Of a DNA stretch of 64,000 nucleotides, positions 46,606 through 58,972 are shown piece after piece. The translations under genes and the position numbers were made by a program. This DNA is from Bubalus kerabau (Eukaryota; Chordata; Mammalia; Artiodactyla; Bovidae), in contig NC_073630.1 of assembly GCF_029407905.1 (NCBI RefSeq), positions 42,743,001 to 42,807,000 on the forward strand, given 5' to 3'. The notes under the pieces are model-generated. The model saw nothing but the letters and a program-made list of their open reading frames with translations, was not told the DNA's origin and searched no databases. Position 1 is the stretch's first letter; every line of letters begins with the position of its first letter.

Positions 46606-48267
46606 TGTTCTGAAAACGCTGAGCTATAATGTTAGATTTTCTCACTGAACTGTGATAGTCCGGGATCTTTATAAATGTGGTAAGTTTTTGCATTGTTCAG
46701 AGATATTTGAAAGACTACCTTTGGTCATGAGTACAGCTTCTATGATGGTATTTTGCCTTCAAAGCATAATCCCAGAAGCCCTGTCTCATCATCATAGCAT
46801 CTTTACAAGGAAATAACTTGCTCCTAATGACAGAGCCACATGTTGGTAGAGAGTTATCTGTGTGTTTTGGTTTGTTGCAGCTAATTCATTTTAGTCATGG
46901 GAAATGGTCTCTCTGATATTTGCTGTACTCTAATTTCCTGAACAATATGTCCTTTCTTTCCATGTGTCTTCTTTGGAAGGCCTTCCTGAGGTTTCCTGTG
47001 GTATTGTAATTCCTGTGGATTTTGCAAAGTGGTTTTGTGATGTTCAGGACTTCAGGCAAAGTAAAAAAAATGTTAACCACTTACTTGCCTCATTGGAGCA
47101 AGGAATGACTTGGATGATGATAACAATAATGAGAATGATAAACAGTGGAAGGATTTTTTTTTGATCTATATACAATTCAGAGTGGAAAGTTTATTCTATC
47201 AGCTATATAATGAATTGTAGGAGAAGAACAGTTGAATTAGAAAGGCCAAGTAGACAAATACAGCAGAATCCAGATGATAAATAATAGTGAACTCAATGGA
47301 TGTGATAGCTATAGGAATGGGGGTAAAAAACTGAGTAAATCTGAGAAATGTTAAAGAGATGACTTGCTAGAACTTTGCAATTGATAATGTTTATAGGGAT
47401 AGGGAAAATAAGTTCTCGAAGTAATACCTACATTTTAAAAATAAGAACTAGAAGAATGGTGGGCAAATTACTCTACCTCTCTGATCTGCATTCTTACATG
47501 TGAAGTAGAGATGCATACCTGGTGAGCATATTAGAGTATTCCAGTGAAAGGATGCGAAAGCACAAGAAAGAGGCAGAAATAACACTTACTGAGGAGAAAA
47601 TTTTCTTATTAAATACATATAATTTATTGAAAAATAAATGATCATTTTAGCACATAAGAAGTATGAGAAGGCTTCTCAAAATAGGTAAAAAATATGAACA
47701 AAATGCTAAAGGGCATGAATGTGTATGACCAACCCCTATTCTTTTTTGGAATCTTAATGGCCAGAACATGAATAGTCAGAAGCAATTTTAATTTATGCCT
47801 CATTCTTGAGAAAAATAGGCAAATGATAAGCAAATATACTTCTCATAAAATACAAGAATTTGAGGAACTTCATTGTCTTACCCCACAGAAGATCATGCTT
47901 ATATTACCAGAGTAGGCAAGGGGGTCTCAAACTACGTATGCTCCTAGGAGAACCTTAAACACTGACAATTTAACCACCGTTTTCTGTGTGGAGATCATAG
48001 AGACTAATGGCATTATCCTTCTGTGTCTGAAGGCTGGAATGCAAAAAAACAAAAAAAACAAGATGACAGTAGAAGGCATTTTCTGGCTATGATACAACCA
48101 TCTCTAATCAGAGATCTCTAAATAGCTCTACTGAGAAGAGTTGGGATGCCTAACTATTCACTCACCCAGTTCTATTCCTTAAGAAATGAGTAGATTTCTA
48201 TTATGTAAAATTACTGAACATTAAGGTTTCTTTGTTATAGCAGCTGGTTTTATTCTAATACACTATT

Positions 48268-48477
48268 ATTGTTGCTCAGTTGCTAAGTCATGTCTGACTC
48301 TGCGACCCGGTGGACGGCAGTACACCAGGCTTTCTCTGTCCTCCACTATCTCCCAGAGTTTGCTCGAATTCATGTCTATTGAGTCAGTGATGCTAACCAT
48401 CTCATCCTCGGCCACCTTCTTCTCCTTTTGTCTTCAATATTTCCCAGCATTAGGATCTTTTCCAATGCGTTGACTAT
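48268..48477 (-). mobile_element. BovB LINE, minus strand, short 3' end
   Basis: Reversed last 210 bases of BovB ('tcgaattcatgtctattgag', 'cttttccaatgcgttgacta'), old. It ends where the next SINE begins. Confidence 0.85.
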
Positions 48478-48479
48478 GT

Positions 48480-48696
48480 GTGCTAAGTTGCTCCAGTCGT
48501 GTCTGACTCTGTGCAACCCTATGGACTATAACCTGCCAGGTTCCTCTGTCCATGGGATTCTCCAGGCAAGAATACTGGAGTGAATTGCTGTTCCCTCCCC
48601 CAGGGGATCTTTACAATTCAGGAATCGAACCCATGTCTCTTACATCTCCTGCATTGGCAGGCAGGTTCTTAACAATTAGTACCACCTGGGAGTCGA
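48480..48696 (-). mobile_element. Bov-tA SINE, minus strand
   Basis: Complete reversed Bov-tA ('gtgctaagttgctccagtcg' to 'ccacctgggagtcg'). The short repeat gactat on both sides may be the remnant of its duplication. Confidence 0.9.
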
Positions 48697-49744
48697 CTAT
48701 ACATTTTATTAATTTATTTACCCCTTTCCCCCATAGATACCCCTGTCTTAGGATCTCCCTAAGAGTCTGGATCCTTGATAGCATCTCTGAAACACTAAAA
48801 CAAAGCCAGAAATCAGGTACTTATACACATTTTGCTGTATGAGAAAGATGCATTCTTATTTGTTTCCCATTACTTTGATTTTTCCCTTACTTGAATAGAA
48901 TTTCCAGCTGATATAACATCAGTGAGGAGTAGAAAAAATTAAGTCTCAAAGGTGGAATTCTATATGACCATTCTTGGTTATGTTAAGCTGAAATTAGCTC
49001 TTTTTGTATGAGTTAAGCTAGTACCATTTCTGTTCAAATAAGAAGAATAATTACAAGAGCATCATTACTTTTGTAAGAAATGTATTTTTTTAACCAAAAT
49101 ACCTGTGATATTTGTATCTGACCAATCTTAAGTTACTGGGAAGTCTACATTTAAAAATGTAAAAGCTGGCAATTTATGTGATTTAGTTTGTTATAAAAAA
49201 GTGTGTCATTTCTTTGGGTATGATAGGAATTTTGCTTACACAATCTTTCTCTTTCCGCAATAACTGAAATATTGGCCAAATAAAATAAAGCGTGTGTTTA
49301 ACATATGTAATGTAAACATTACATGTAGCCTTGTTTCTTTGATAGAGTTAGATAGATTAAGATGGGAAAAGTGATTTAAATGCTCATATGTGCAAATATA
49401 GAAAGCTACTTTAAAAAGCTAGATCCCAAAAATCAGCTTATTAACATGTTAGTAGCTTCTTTCTCCTGGGGAAAACAAAACAAAACAAACAGGGAAAACC
49501 TTTAGTTAGTTGATTTTTCTTATTTGGATTCTGTTGAATAAAAATGATACTTTTAAGTACCAGACAAATGAAACTGAAAAGATTATGCAGAGTAATCTAT
49601 GAAGATTTCAAAAGAGCTTGAAAATTTTCTGTATGTTTTTTCCCCAGTAGAAATGATCACTTGCAGCTAACAAGAAATTTCAATCAACTAAAACTGTACT
49701 TCTGAATCGAAATAAACGATTGTAGGAATACTTTTGTTGAAAGT
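48697..49744. other. Unassigned single-copy DNA
   Basis: No gene or repeat recognised. Confidence 0.45.
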
Positions 49745-49946
49745 AAAAGAGTTAGTCACTCAGTCGTGTCCGACTCTTTGTGAGCCCATGGACTTCTGTC
49801 CATGGAATTCTCTAGGCAATGATACTGGAGTGGGTTGCCATACCCTTCTAGAGGGGATCTTCTCAACCCAGGGATCATATCTGCATCTCCTCCATCTCCT
49901 GCATTGCACGTGGATCCTTCACCATCTTAGCCACTAGGGAAGACAT
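49745..49946 (-). mobile_element. Bov-tA SINE, minus strand
   Basis: Reversed Bov-tA with a small deletion around 'ccatggacttctgtccatgg'. Head end 'gccactagggaagacat'. Confidence 0.88.
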
Positions 49947-50099
49947 AAGATTAGCTTACTATAGAAATTCTTTATTCATTAACTTTTTGGTTAACATTTT
50001 ACTTTTCAAAGTAACCAATTCTATCAAGTACTCACACTATGGAAACTCTATCTAAATAACAGCTTTACTCTGAGGAAAGAATTTAGGGTTGAAGCAAGT
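49947..50099. other. Unassigned DNA
   Basis: Nothing recognised. Confidence 0.4.
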
Positions 50100-50272
50100 A
50101 TGATGAGTTTGAAGTCAGACATTTCTAAGTCCGAAGGCCAGATTGGTGCTTCACTTCTTGTCTGACCTCAGAAACTTTAATTAAGGCTTTGACACTTCAC
50201 TCTTCATCTTGTCTTTTATCCCCATGTTATAGATTTGAGACAGCATATAAAAAATGCCTAGCTCAGTTCCTA
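50100..50272 (+). mobile_element. MIR SINE
   Basis: 'tttgaagtcagacatttc', 'cacttcttgtctgacctcag' and 'aaaaatgcctagctcagt' in forward MIR order. Confidence 0.55.
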
Positions 50273-50924
50273 GATCTGAGAAGATTCCATGGGTGTAAGT
50301 TCTTCTTTGAGAGTTAGGATTCATCACATGGGTGACAGGACAGACCACCACCCTCAAAAAAGCATAGATAGAAGACTGTGAGCCTGCAGAGAAATCTTGG
50401 GGTTGTGGGCAGGAAAAGGAAACATGAAAAAGATGACATATGAACTGAATTTTGGAAAGAGTATCGTATCTGAACATGGAAAGATGCACGGACATATCTT
50501 CCATTTCCTCTTAGAAAGGATTCTCTCTGTTTCTCACCCAGTCAAGTGATGCATCTTTTTCAGTATTTAGTGCACATCAGGTCAACGTACTGGATGATTT
50601 GAGTTCTTCTTTATTATCCCTCCTTATTTGCTGTCTTGCCCAATTTAACCTCATCCATCTGAAAGCTGGGAAATTGTGTTTAGATTTGTTGTTGTTTGGG
50701 TTAAGCAGGCTTGAAAGTTTTGAATCCTTAACGACCCATCTTCATGATGTGAGAAAATTACATAATGCAGTATACCAGTCTGCATTTAACCTTAAATTTT
50801 AACTCCATTATTTAGTTGTTAACCTTATGTTTAAAATGACCTGCATTCATAGGATGATCCAAAGAGGCCCACTCCTGCATTATTGTGGGAGAACATAGAT
50901 AAAATTCAACAAACCATTCCAAAT
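50273..50924. other. Unassigned single-copy DNA
   Basis: No gene or repeat recognised. Confidence 0.4.
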
Positions 50925-51030
50925 GCCTATCATGGTAGGCCCAGGCACTTTACATATTAATCTTCATAGCCCAAGCCTTACCATGGCACTTAGCATAAAT
51001 TAGGTAATCAATACATATTTTTAATGAATA
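50925..51030 (+). mobile_element. MIR/L2-type 3' end
   Basis: 'ccatggcacttagcataaat' and 'tttttaatgaataaatgc' resemble the common MIR/L2 terminus. Confidence 0.45.
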
Positions 51031-51107
51031 AATGCTATGAATAATATCAACATGAATGCAGTTCTATTTTTACACTTAAGGATTTTTAAAAATTATAATA
51101 AGATGTT

Positions 51108-51679
51108 TAAGTCCATTCGGGCTGCTATGACAAAAATACTATTCTACATATGTATAAAAGTTGCTCAGTGGTGTCTGACTCTTTGTGATGCCATGGACTG
51201 TAGCCCACCAGGCTCCTCTTTCCATGGGATTCTTCAGGCAAGAATAGTGGAGTGGATTACCATGCTCTCCTCCAAGGGATCTTCCTGACCCAGGGAATGA
51301 ACCCAGGTCTCCTGCATTTGAGGCAGGTTCTTTACTGTCTGAGCCACCAGGAAAGTCAAAATACTGTTGCCTGGGTGTTTTATAAGCAATAAACCTTTAT
51401 TTCTCATAGTTCTGGAGGTTAGGAATTCCAAGATTCTGGTGCCAGCAGATTCAGTGTCTGGTGAGAATACTCTTCCCCATTGACGGCATTTTTCTCATTG
51501 TAACATCACAGCAAAAAGGCCCCGGGGACACTGTGGAGTCCCTTTAATTAAAGTACTAATCCAGTCTCATGACCTAAGCATCTCCCAAAGGACCAACCGT
51601 CTGACACCATCACATCCGATATTAGAGTTCAATATAATGAATTGGGGGTGGGGGCAAATATTCAGCCTATAGGACAGGG
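51108..51679 (-). mobile_element. MaLR LTR (MLT1/MST-like), minus strand, split by Bov-tA
   Basis: Begins 'agtccattcgggctgctatg' and, after the SINE, continues 'agttctggaggttaggaatt' to 'attcagcctataggaca'. Solo LTR without viral genes. Confidence 0.7.
51141..51357 (-). mobile_element. Bov-tA SINE, minus strand, in LTR
   Basis: Reversed Bov-tA with duplication aaaatact at 51133-51140 and 51358-51365. Confidence 0.92.
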
Positions 51680-51957
51680 CAATTATACCCTTTACCTCAA
51701 TGGTTGTGTATGTAGGAAATTTCATAACCTTGTGATTTAAAAGTGCATTTTCTTTTATATCCTTTACTATACCTTGGTTTTTAAGTAATAGACTTTTCCA
51801 ATTCAAATTAAAGAAAAAAGAATTTTCTTATTCCATATAACAAAAAGCTCAGGGAAACATATTTTAACTTGGACCATTCAGGTTATGAGATTCTTTCTTT
51901 ATACACTTAACATTCTTTTTCTTTTTATCATTTTTTGAAATTTATTTTCTTATTAAA

Positions 51958-52858
51958 GGGTAATATTGTCACCCTGCTTATTTAACTTATATGCAGAGTA
52001 CATCATGAGAAACACTGGGCTGGAAGAAGCACAAGCTGGAATCAAGATTGTTGGGAGAAATATCAATAACCTCATATATGCAGATGACACCAGCCTTATG
52101 GCAGAAAGTGAAGAGGAACTAAAAAGCCTCTTGATGAAGGTGAAAGAGGAGAGTGGAAAAGTTGGCTTAAAGCTCAACATTCAGAAAACTAAGATCATGG
52201 TATCTTGTCCCATCACTTCATGGCAAATAGATGGGGAAACGGTGGAAACAGTGTCAGACTTTATTTTTTGGGGCCCAAAATCACTGCAGATGTTGATTGC
52301 AGCCATGAAATTAAAAGATGCTTACTCCTTGGAAGAAACGTTATGACCAACCTAGATAGCATATTCAAAAGCAGAGACATTACTTTGCCAACAAAGGTCT
52401 GTCTAGTCAAGGCAATGGTTTTTCCAGTGGTCATGTATGGATGTGAGAGTTGGACTGTGAAGAAAGCTGAGCACCGAAGAATTGATGCTTTTGAAGTGTG
52501 GTGTTGGAGAAGACTCTTGAGAGTCCCTTGGACTGCAAGGAGATGCAACCAGTCCACTCTGAAGGAGATCAGCCCTGGGATTTCTTTGGAAGGAATGATG
52601 CTAAAGCTGAAACTCCAGTACTTTGGCCACCTGATGTGAAGAGTTGACTCATTGGAAAAGACTCTGATGCTGGGAGGGATTGGGGGCAGGAGGAGAAGGG
52701 GATGACAGAGGATGAGATGGCTGGATTGCATCACCGACTTGATGGACGTGAGTTTGAGTGAACTCTGGGAGTTGGTGATGGATAGGGAGGGCTGGCGTGC
52801 TGTGGTTCATGGGGTCACAAAGAGTAGGACACGACTGAGTGACTGAACTGAACTGAAT
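51958..52858 (+). mobile_element. BovB LINE, 5'-truncated, inside L1 3' UTR
   Basis: Begins at the region encoding ILSPCLFNLYAEYIM, includes the catalytic region (here YADD, about 52078-52089) and runs to a (CTGAA)n tail. Two overlapping open segments (51966-52346 and 52205-52639) show a single-base frame change near 52260-52300. Relatively young. Confidence 0.94.
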
Positions 52859-53199
52859 TGCTTTACAGAATTTTGTTTTCTGTCAAACCTCAACTTGAAA
52901 CAGCCATAGGTATACATATATCCCCTCCATTTTGAATCTCCTTCCCATCTCCTGCCCTATTCCACCCCTCTAGATTGATACAGAGCCCCTGTTTGAGTTC
53001 CCTGAGCCATTCTGCAGATTCCTGTTGGCTATCTATCTTACATATAGTAATGTAAGTGTCCATGTTAATCTTCCCATACATCTCACCCTCTCTTTTCCTC
53101 TCCTTATGTCCATAGGTCTGTTCTCTATGTCTGTCTCTCCATTGCTACCCTGTAAATAAATTCTTCAGTACCATTTTTCTAGATTCTGCATATATGCGT

Positions 53200-53693
53200 T
53201 CAGTTCAGTTCAGTTGCTCAGTTGTGTCTGACTCTTGCAACCCCATAAATCACAGCATGCCAGGCCTCCCTGTCCATCACCATCTCCCGGAGTTCATTCA
53301 AATTCATGTCCATCGAGTCAGTGATGCCATCCAGCCATCTCATCCTCTGTTGTCCCCTTCTCCTCCTGCCCCCAATCCCTCCCAGAGTCAGGGTTTTTTC
53401 CAATGAATCAACTCTTCTCATGAGGTGGCCAAAGTACTGGAGTTTCAGCTTTAGCATCATTCTTTCCGAAGAAATCCCAGGGCTGATCTCCTTCACAATG
53501 GACTGGTTGGATCTCCTTGCAGTCCAAGGGACTCTCAAGAGTCTTCTCCAACACCACAGTTCAAAAGCATCAATTCTTCAATGCTCAGCTTTCTTTACAG
53601 TCCAACTCTCACACATGACCACAGTCCAACATGACCACTGGAAAAACCATAGCCTTGACTAGACAGACCTTTGTTGGCAAAGTAATGTCTCTG
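53200..53693 (-). mobile_element. BovB LINE, minus strand, inside L1
   Basis: Reversed (CTGAA)n tail at 53200 and about 490 bases of the BovB 3' part. A local rearrangement repeats 'catgaccac' and 'gtccaac' at 53600-53640. Confidence 0.93.
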
Positions 53694-53789
53694 GAATGAT
53701 ATTTATTTTTCTCTTTCTGACTTAATTTGCTCTGTTCTAGGTTCATCCATCTCATCAAAACTGGACTCAGATGTGTTCCTTTTTATGGC

Positions 53790-55790
53790 TTAGTAATATT
53801 CCATTTTGTATATATACCACAACTTATTTATCCATTCATCTGTCAATGGACATTTAGGTTGCTTGCATGTTCTAGCCATTGTAAATAGTGCTGCAATGAA
53901 CAATGAGATAAATGAGTCTTTTTCAATTTTGCTTTCCTTAGGGTAGATGCCTAGGAGTGGGATTGCTGTGTCATATGGTGGTTTTATTCCTAGTTTTTTA
54001 AGGAATCTCCATACTGTCTTCCATACTGGCTGTATCAATTTACATTTCCACCAACAGTACAAGAGTGTTTCCTTTTCTCCACACCCTCTCCACCATCATT
54101 TGTAGACTTCGTGATGATGGCCATTCAGACTGGTGTGAAGTAATATCTCATAGTCTTCATTTGCATTTCTCTAATAATGAGGGATGTTGAGCATCTTTTC
54201 ATGTGTTTGTTAGTCATCTGTATGTCTTCTTTGGAGAAATGTCTGTTTACGTTTTTTTCCCACTTTTTGATTGGGTTGTTTGTTTTTCTGGTATTGAGTT
54301 GTATAAGCTGCTTGTATATTTTGGAAATTAATCGTTTATCAGTTGTTTCATTTGCTGTTATTTTCTCCCATTCTGATGGTCATCTTTTCACCTTGCTTAT
54401 AGTTTCCTTTGCTGTGCAAAAGCTTTTACATTTAATCAGGTCCCACTTGTTTACTTTTGTTTTTATTTCCAGAACTCTAGGAGGTGGATCATAGAGGACC
54501 TTGCTTTGTCTTATGTCATAGAGTGTTCTGCCTATGTTTTCCTCTAAGAGTTTTATAGTTTCTGGTCTTACATTTAGTTCTTTAATCCATTTTGAGTTTA
54601 TCTTTGTGTATGATGTTAGGAAGTGTTCTGATTTCATTCTTTTACATGTAGCTGTCCAGTTTTCCCAGCACCGTTTTGTGAAGAGGCTGTCTTTGCCCCG
54701 TTTGCCTCCTTTCTTGCCTCCTTTGTCAAAAATAAGGTACCCAAAGGTGCATGGGTTAATTTCTGGGCTTTCTGTCTTGTTCCATTGTTCTATATTTCTG
54801 TTTTTGTGCCGGTACCATACTATCTTGATGACAGTAGTTTTGTAGTATAATCTGAAAACAGGACGCTTGTTTCCTCCAGCTCCATTCTGCTTTCTCAAGA
54901 CCCCTTTAGCTATTCGGGGTCTTTTGTGTTTCCATATGAATTGCAAATTTTTTTGTTCTAGTTCTGTGAAAAATGCCATTGGTAATTTGATAGGGATCAC
55001 ATTAAATATGTAGATTGCTTTTGGTAGTATAATCATTTTCACAATATTGACTCTTTCTACCCAGGAACATGGAATATCTCTCCATCTATTTATGTCATCT
55101 TTGATTTCTTTCATTAGTGTCTTATAATTTTCTGTGTACAGTTCTTTTGTCTCCTTAGGCAAGTTTTTTCCTAGATATTTAATTCTTTTTCTTGCAATGG
55201 TGAATGCTATTGATTCCTTAATTTCTCTTTCTGATTTTTCATTGTTAGTATATAGAAATGAAAGTTATTTCTATGTATTGATTTTGTATCCTGCAACTTT
55301 GCTAACTTCACTGATTATCTCTAGTAATTTTCTGATACTATCTTGAGAGTTTTCTATGTACAGTAATATGTCATCTGCAAAAAGTGAGAGGTTTACTTCT
55401 TTTCTGATCTGGATTCCTTTTATTTCTTTTTCTTCTCTGATTTCTGTAGCTAGGACTTCTAGAACTATCTTGAATAACAGTGGTGAAAATGCACACCCTT
55501 GTCTTGTTCTTGATCTTAGGGGGAATGGATTTTAACCATTGAGAATAATGTTTGCTGTATGTTTATCATATATGACCTTTATTATGTTGAGGCAGGTTCC
55601 TTCTATGCCCATTTTTTGAAGAGTTTTAATAATAAATGGGTGTTGAATTTTGTCAAAGGCTTTTTCTGCATCTATTGAGATTATCATATGGTTTTTATCT
55701 TTCAGTTTGTTAATTGGTGTATCACATTGATTGATTTGTGTATATTGAAGAATCCTTGAATCCTGGAATAAACCCAACTTAATCATGGTA
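53790..55790 (-). pseudogene. L1 ORF2 remnant
   Basis: The minus strand encodes recognisable L1 ORF2 pieces. These are the reverse transcriptase motif IISIDAEKAFDKIQHPF (about 55640-55690), a 260-codon open segment at 54380-55162 from the region after the reverse transcriptase (INRWRDIPCSW and following), and a C-terminal piece at 53790-54062. Stops and frameshifts separate them, and the catalytic part is incomplete. The 5' endonuclease is missing through truncation. Confidence 0.88.
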
Positions 55791-56045
55791 TATGAGCTTT
55801 TTGATGTGTTGCTGAATTTTGTTTGCTAAAATTTTGTTGAGGATTTTTGCATCTATATTCATTGGTGATATTGGCCTGTAGTTTTCTTTTTTTGTGTTGT
55901 GTTTGGTTTAGGATCAGTTTGAAAGTGTTCCTTCCTCTGCAATTTTTTGAAAGACTTTTAGAAAGATAGGGATTAGCTCTTCTCTAAATGTTTGATAAAA
56001 TTCTCCTGTGAAGCCATCTTATTATCAGACGACTAGGTTGTTTCC

Positions 56046-56562
56046 ATTTATAAATGACATTGGAATGATCACCTTTGATCTTAAATTTGTGTTTTTATTA
56101 CAGGCAGTAAGGACATGAGAATTCCCTGGAATGTAATGTGTTTGTCAAAACCAGTATATATGTTAAGCCTAATGATGCATGTTGCTTTTTTTATCCAGAA
56201 AGCTTGAACCATTTTATTCTTACTTTTAGTATATGAAATTTCACTTTTTGTTATACTCTCATCATTGTTAAGAACTGAGATGTCTAAAAATATCCTAATT
56301 GTATAGGCATGAATGGCATCTTGTTTTAACTGGAATGGGAATTTAATTTTAAAATATTGAATTATAAGTGTTAAAGGAGAAGCGCTACTCATCAGGAGTC
56401 AGACTGGGATTATAGTGAATATGTTGCAGTAATATAAGCAACACAGACATTGTTTACTTTGGAGGGCAGCATCACAGACATGATATGCAAGGGATTTCTG
56501 GAGACAGGGCATTGGCATTTTTAAAAATCATTTTGCAAGGCTCTTTGTGAATGAAATTGAGA
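56046..56562. other. Unassigned DNA
   Basis: No gene or repeat recognised. It separates an L1 from a BovB copy. Confidence 0.4.
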
Positions 56563-56564
56563 AC

Positions 56565-57148
56565 ACAGATGGTGACTGCAGCCATGAAATTAAAAGACGC
56601 TTACTCCTTGGAAGGAAAGTTATGACCAACCTAGATAGCATATTCAAAAGCAGAGACATTACTTTGCCAACAAAGTATCGTCTAGTCAAGGCTATGGTTT
56701 TTCCAGTAGTCATGTATGGATGTGAGAGTTGGACTGTGAAGAAGGCTGAGCAACAAAGAATTGATGCTTTTGAACTGTAGTGTTGAAGAAGACTCTTGAG
56801 AGTCCCTTGGACTGCAAGGAGATCCAACCAGTCCATTCTGAAGGAGATCATCCCTGGGATTTCTTTGGAAGGAATGATGCTAAAGCTGAAACTCCATACT
56901 TTGGCCACCTCATGCAAAGAGTTGACTCATTGGAAAAGACTCTGATGCTGGGAGGGATTGGGGGCAGGAGGAGAAGGGGACGACAGAGGATGAGATGGCT
57001 GGATGGCATCACCGACTCGATGGACGTGAGTCTGAGTGAACTCCGGGAGTTGGTGATGGACAGGGAGGCCTGGCGTGCTGCGATTCATGGGGTCACAAAG
57101 AGTCGGACACGACTGAGCGACTGATCTGATCTGATCTGATCTGATTAG
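56565..57148 (+). mobile_element. BovB LINE 3' fragment with (CTGAT)n tail
   Basis: Begins in the region encoding GDCSHEIKRRLLLGRK and ends in CTGAT repeats. A TAG at 56778-56780 interrupts the frame. Confidence 0.94.
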
Positions 57149-57983
57149 AAATAGGTGAGTTTGTAATAGGTGAATGATTCAAGTGTACTTCCACCAAGAA
57201 CTAGAGAAATTTAAAGAATCTGTTTTGAGTGGTTACAACGATTTAAAGATGCCATAAGCATTAGGGTGGGGGGCAGGGATATCACATGTCTTTTTTGGCA
57301 TACAATGGCTTTTCACAAAAAAGGTTGCCCCAAATGTTGGGCATAATTATCTTGAGATTCATTGGACTACAGAGTATGAATATTGGATCAATAGCAACCT
57401 AGATCATCTCTACAAAATCTGTGATAAGACTTTTTTTTATTAGCTCATGTATGTCTGTCTCTCTATCTCTGCAACACACACACACACACACACACAAATA
57501 TTTATTCATGAATTTTATGTGGTGTGGGCAAGAGGAAAGAACTTTCAAGGGAAAGAGAGGTCATCAGGAAAATGAAGGAGATTCTGGGACATGCAAAGGT
57601 AATTTTGTTGGATACAGTAGTACAACCATAACTGTCCATTGTCATGATTCAGTCTGCATGTGACTTTGCCACTCCATGATTATAAAGGTGTGGTGTAGGG
57701 CTTGTAAAAATATCTTTTATTTTTTCAATTCTTTAGTATTTTTTAAATTTAATTCATTCTTTACCCCATCTCCCAGTGACAAGTCACATCCCTTTCCTTA
57801 GAACAACTCCAAATTCTACTCTTCAACACCCAGCACCTGTTAGATAGCATTTATCAAAAATACAGGCTAATCTCTATGCTATATCCCCTAATGACTCTAA
57901 GGACAATGACATAATTTAGGCTTCTAAGAAAGGAAGAGATTTCAATGTGTTAAAAAATTCTAATTTCTTATATTTTAGCCAAA
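57149..57983. other. Unassigned DNA with (CA)n
   Basis: Holds a CA microsatellite (57473-57496) and T-rich sequence. No gene recognised. Confidence 0.45.
57473..57496. repeat. (CA)n microsatellite
   Basis: Uninterrupted CA run of 12 units. Confidence 0.9.
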
Positions 57984-58305
57984 TGGCTGGCAAAGCTTTT
58001 CTGTAAAGGGCCAGAAAGTAAATATTTTACATTTGTGGTGCCATAACTACTTAACTCTGCTATCGCAGTGTAAAAACAACCATAGATAATACATAACTGA
58101 ATAGACATGGATGTGTGCTAAAAAGGTATTTTTAATTGAGAATGAAATTATAAATTTTTTGAAATATTTATCTATCACACAATATTATTATCATTTAAAA
58201 TTTTTTCTCTGTCATTTAGAAAGGCTAAAACCATTTTTAGCTCTCGGACTATAAATACAGGCTATAGGCTAGATTTGGCTTAATGAGGCATAGTTTGCCA
58301 ACACC
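57984..58305. mobile_element. hAT-Charlie (MER1-like) element
   Basis: From 'tggctggcaaagcttttctg' to 'catagtttgccaacacct', with 'tctgtaaagggccagaaag' inside. Same family as at 19346-19840. It borders the inverted BovB fragment directly. Confidence 0.65.
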
Positions 58306-58593
58306 TTTTTTGCATCTCTTTTCTATGGGAATGGTCTTGATCCCTGTCTCCTGTACAATGTCACGAACCTCATTCCATAGTTCATCAGGCACTCTATCAG
58401 ATCTAGGCCCTTAAATCCATTTCTCACTTCCACTGTATAATCATAAGGGATTTGATTTAGGTCATACCTGAATGGTCTAGTGGTTTTCCCTACTTTCTTC
58501 AATTTCAGTCTGAATTTGGCAATAAGGAGTTCATGGTCTGAGCCACAATCAGCTCCTGTTCTTGTTTTTGCTGACTGTATAGAGCTCCTCCAG
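58306..58593 (-). mobile_element. Internal BovB fragment, inverted, abutting a full-length BovB
   Basis: Reverse complement of the BovB linker region between endonuclease and reverse transcriptase. It matches 60106-60392 of the neighbouring element with about six substitutions and a 4-base indel. It has neither a 5' nor a 3' BovB end, so it is not an ordinary truncated insertion. Confidence 0.9.
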
Positions 58594-58599
58594 GGCGGC

Positions 58600-58870
58600 A
58601 GTGGGGAGGAGCAACCGCACGACTGAGGCCTTACCCCATGCCCCCACACCCGAGGCCAGGGGCGGCTGCCAGGAGGAGCAACCCATGCCTGAGGCCAGGG
58701 GCAGCGATGAGAGGAGTCACCCCACATCCGAAGTCAGGGGCGGCGGCCGGGAGGAGATACCCCATGCCCCTCAGCCCGAGGCCAGGGGCAGCGAGCCGGG
58801 GGAGATACCCCATGCCCCTAAGCCCAAGGCCAGGGGCGGTGGCCAGGAGGACCAACCCCATGTCCAAGGA
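58600..58870 (+). repeat. GC-rich tandem repeat in BovB 5' UTR
   Basis: Imperfect units of about 33-40 bases built on 'gaggccaggggcggc' and 'gggaggag(c/a)(a/t)acccca', at least six times. It is very GC-rich and the only such stretch in the window. The open frames across it, on both strands, come from the repeat and are not credible as proteins. It may hold the promoter activity of the element (inference). Confidence 0.85.
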
Positions 58871-58972
58871 GCCGTGGCTGCGGGGACGCAGGAGGGCCTA
58901 GAGGAGCTATCCCACATTGAAGGTCAGGAAGGGTGGTGGTGAGGAGATACCCCTCGTCCAAGGTAAGGAGCA

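Larger units (their letters stand above)
42997..48265. other. Longest repeat-poor, gene-poor stretch
   Basis: Apart from the open frame at 43125-43390 and weak MIR traces (46465-46600 and 47455-47570), I recognise neither genes nor repeats. AT-rich, no CpG island, no splice-consistent series of frames. Such stretches may hold conserved non-coding elements, which one sequence cannot reveal. Confidence 0.45.
51900..56045 (-). mobile_element. Ruminant L1, minus strand, with two BovB insertions
   Basis: The reversed 3' end begins around 51920. It is interrupted by a BovB (51958-52858, +), continues as reversed 3' UTR to 53199, is interrupted again (53200-53693, BovB, -), then runs as reversed ORF2 to about 56045. 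About 2.5 kb of L1 ORF2 and roughly 0.4 kb of 3' UTR are kept. The 5' end is lost. Confidence 0.9.

Noticed and set aside
54177..54845. Plus-strand open frames in the L1 body
   Set aside because: They are antisense to L1 ORF2, which runs on the minus strand here.
58601..58942. 113-codon open frame, with other open frames across the GC-rich stretch on both strands
   Set aside because: The frames come from a tandem repeat in the BovB 5' UTR; the residue pattern simply follows the repeat unit.
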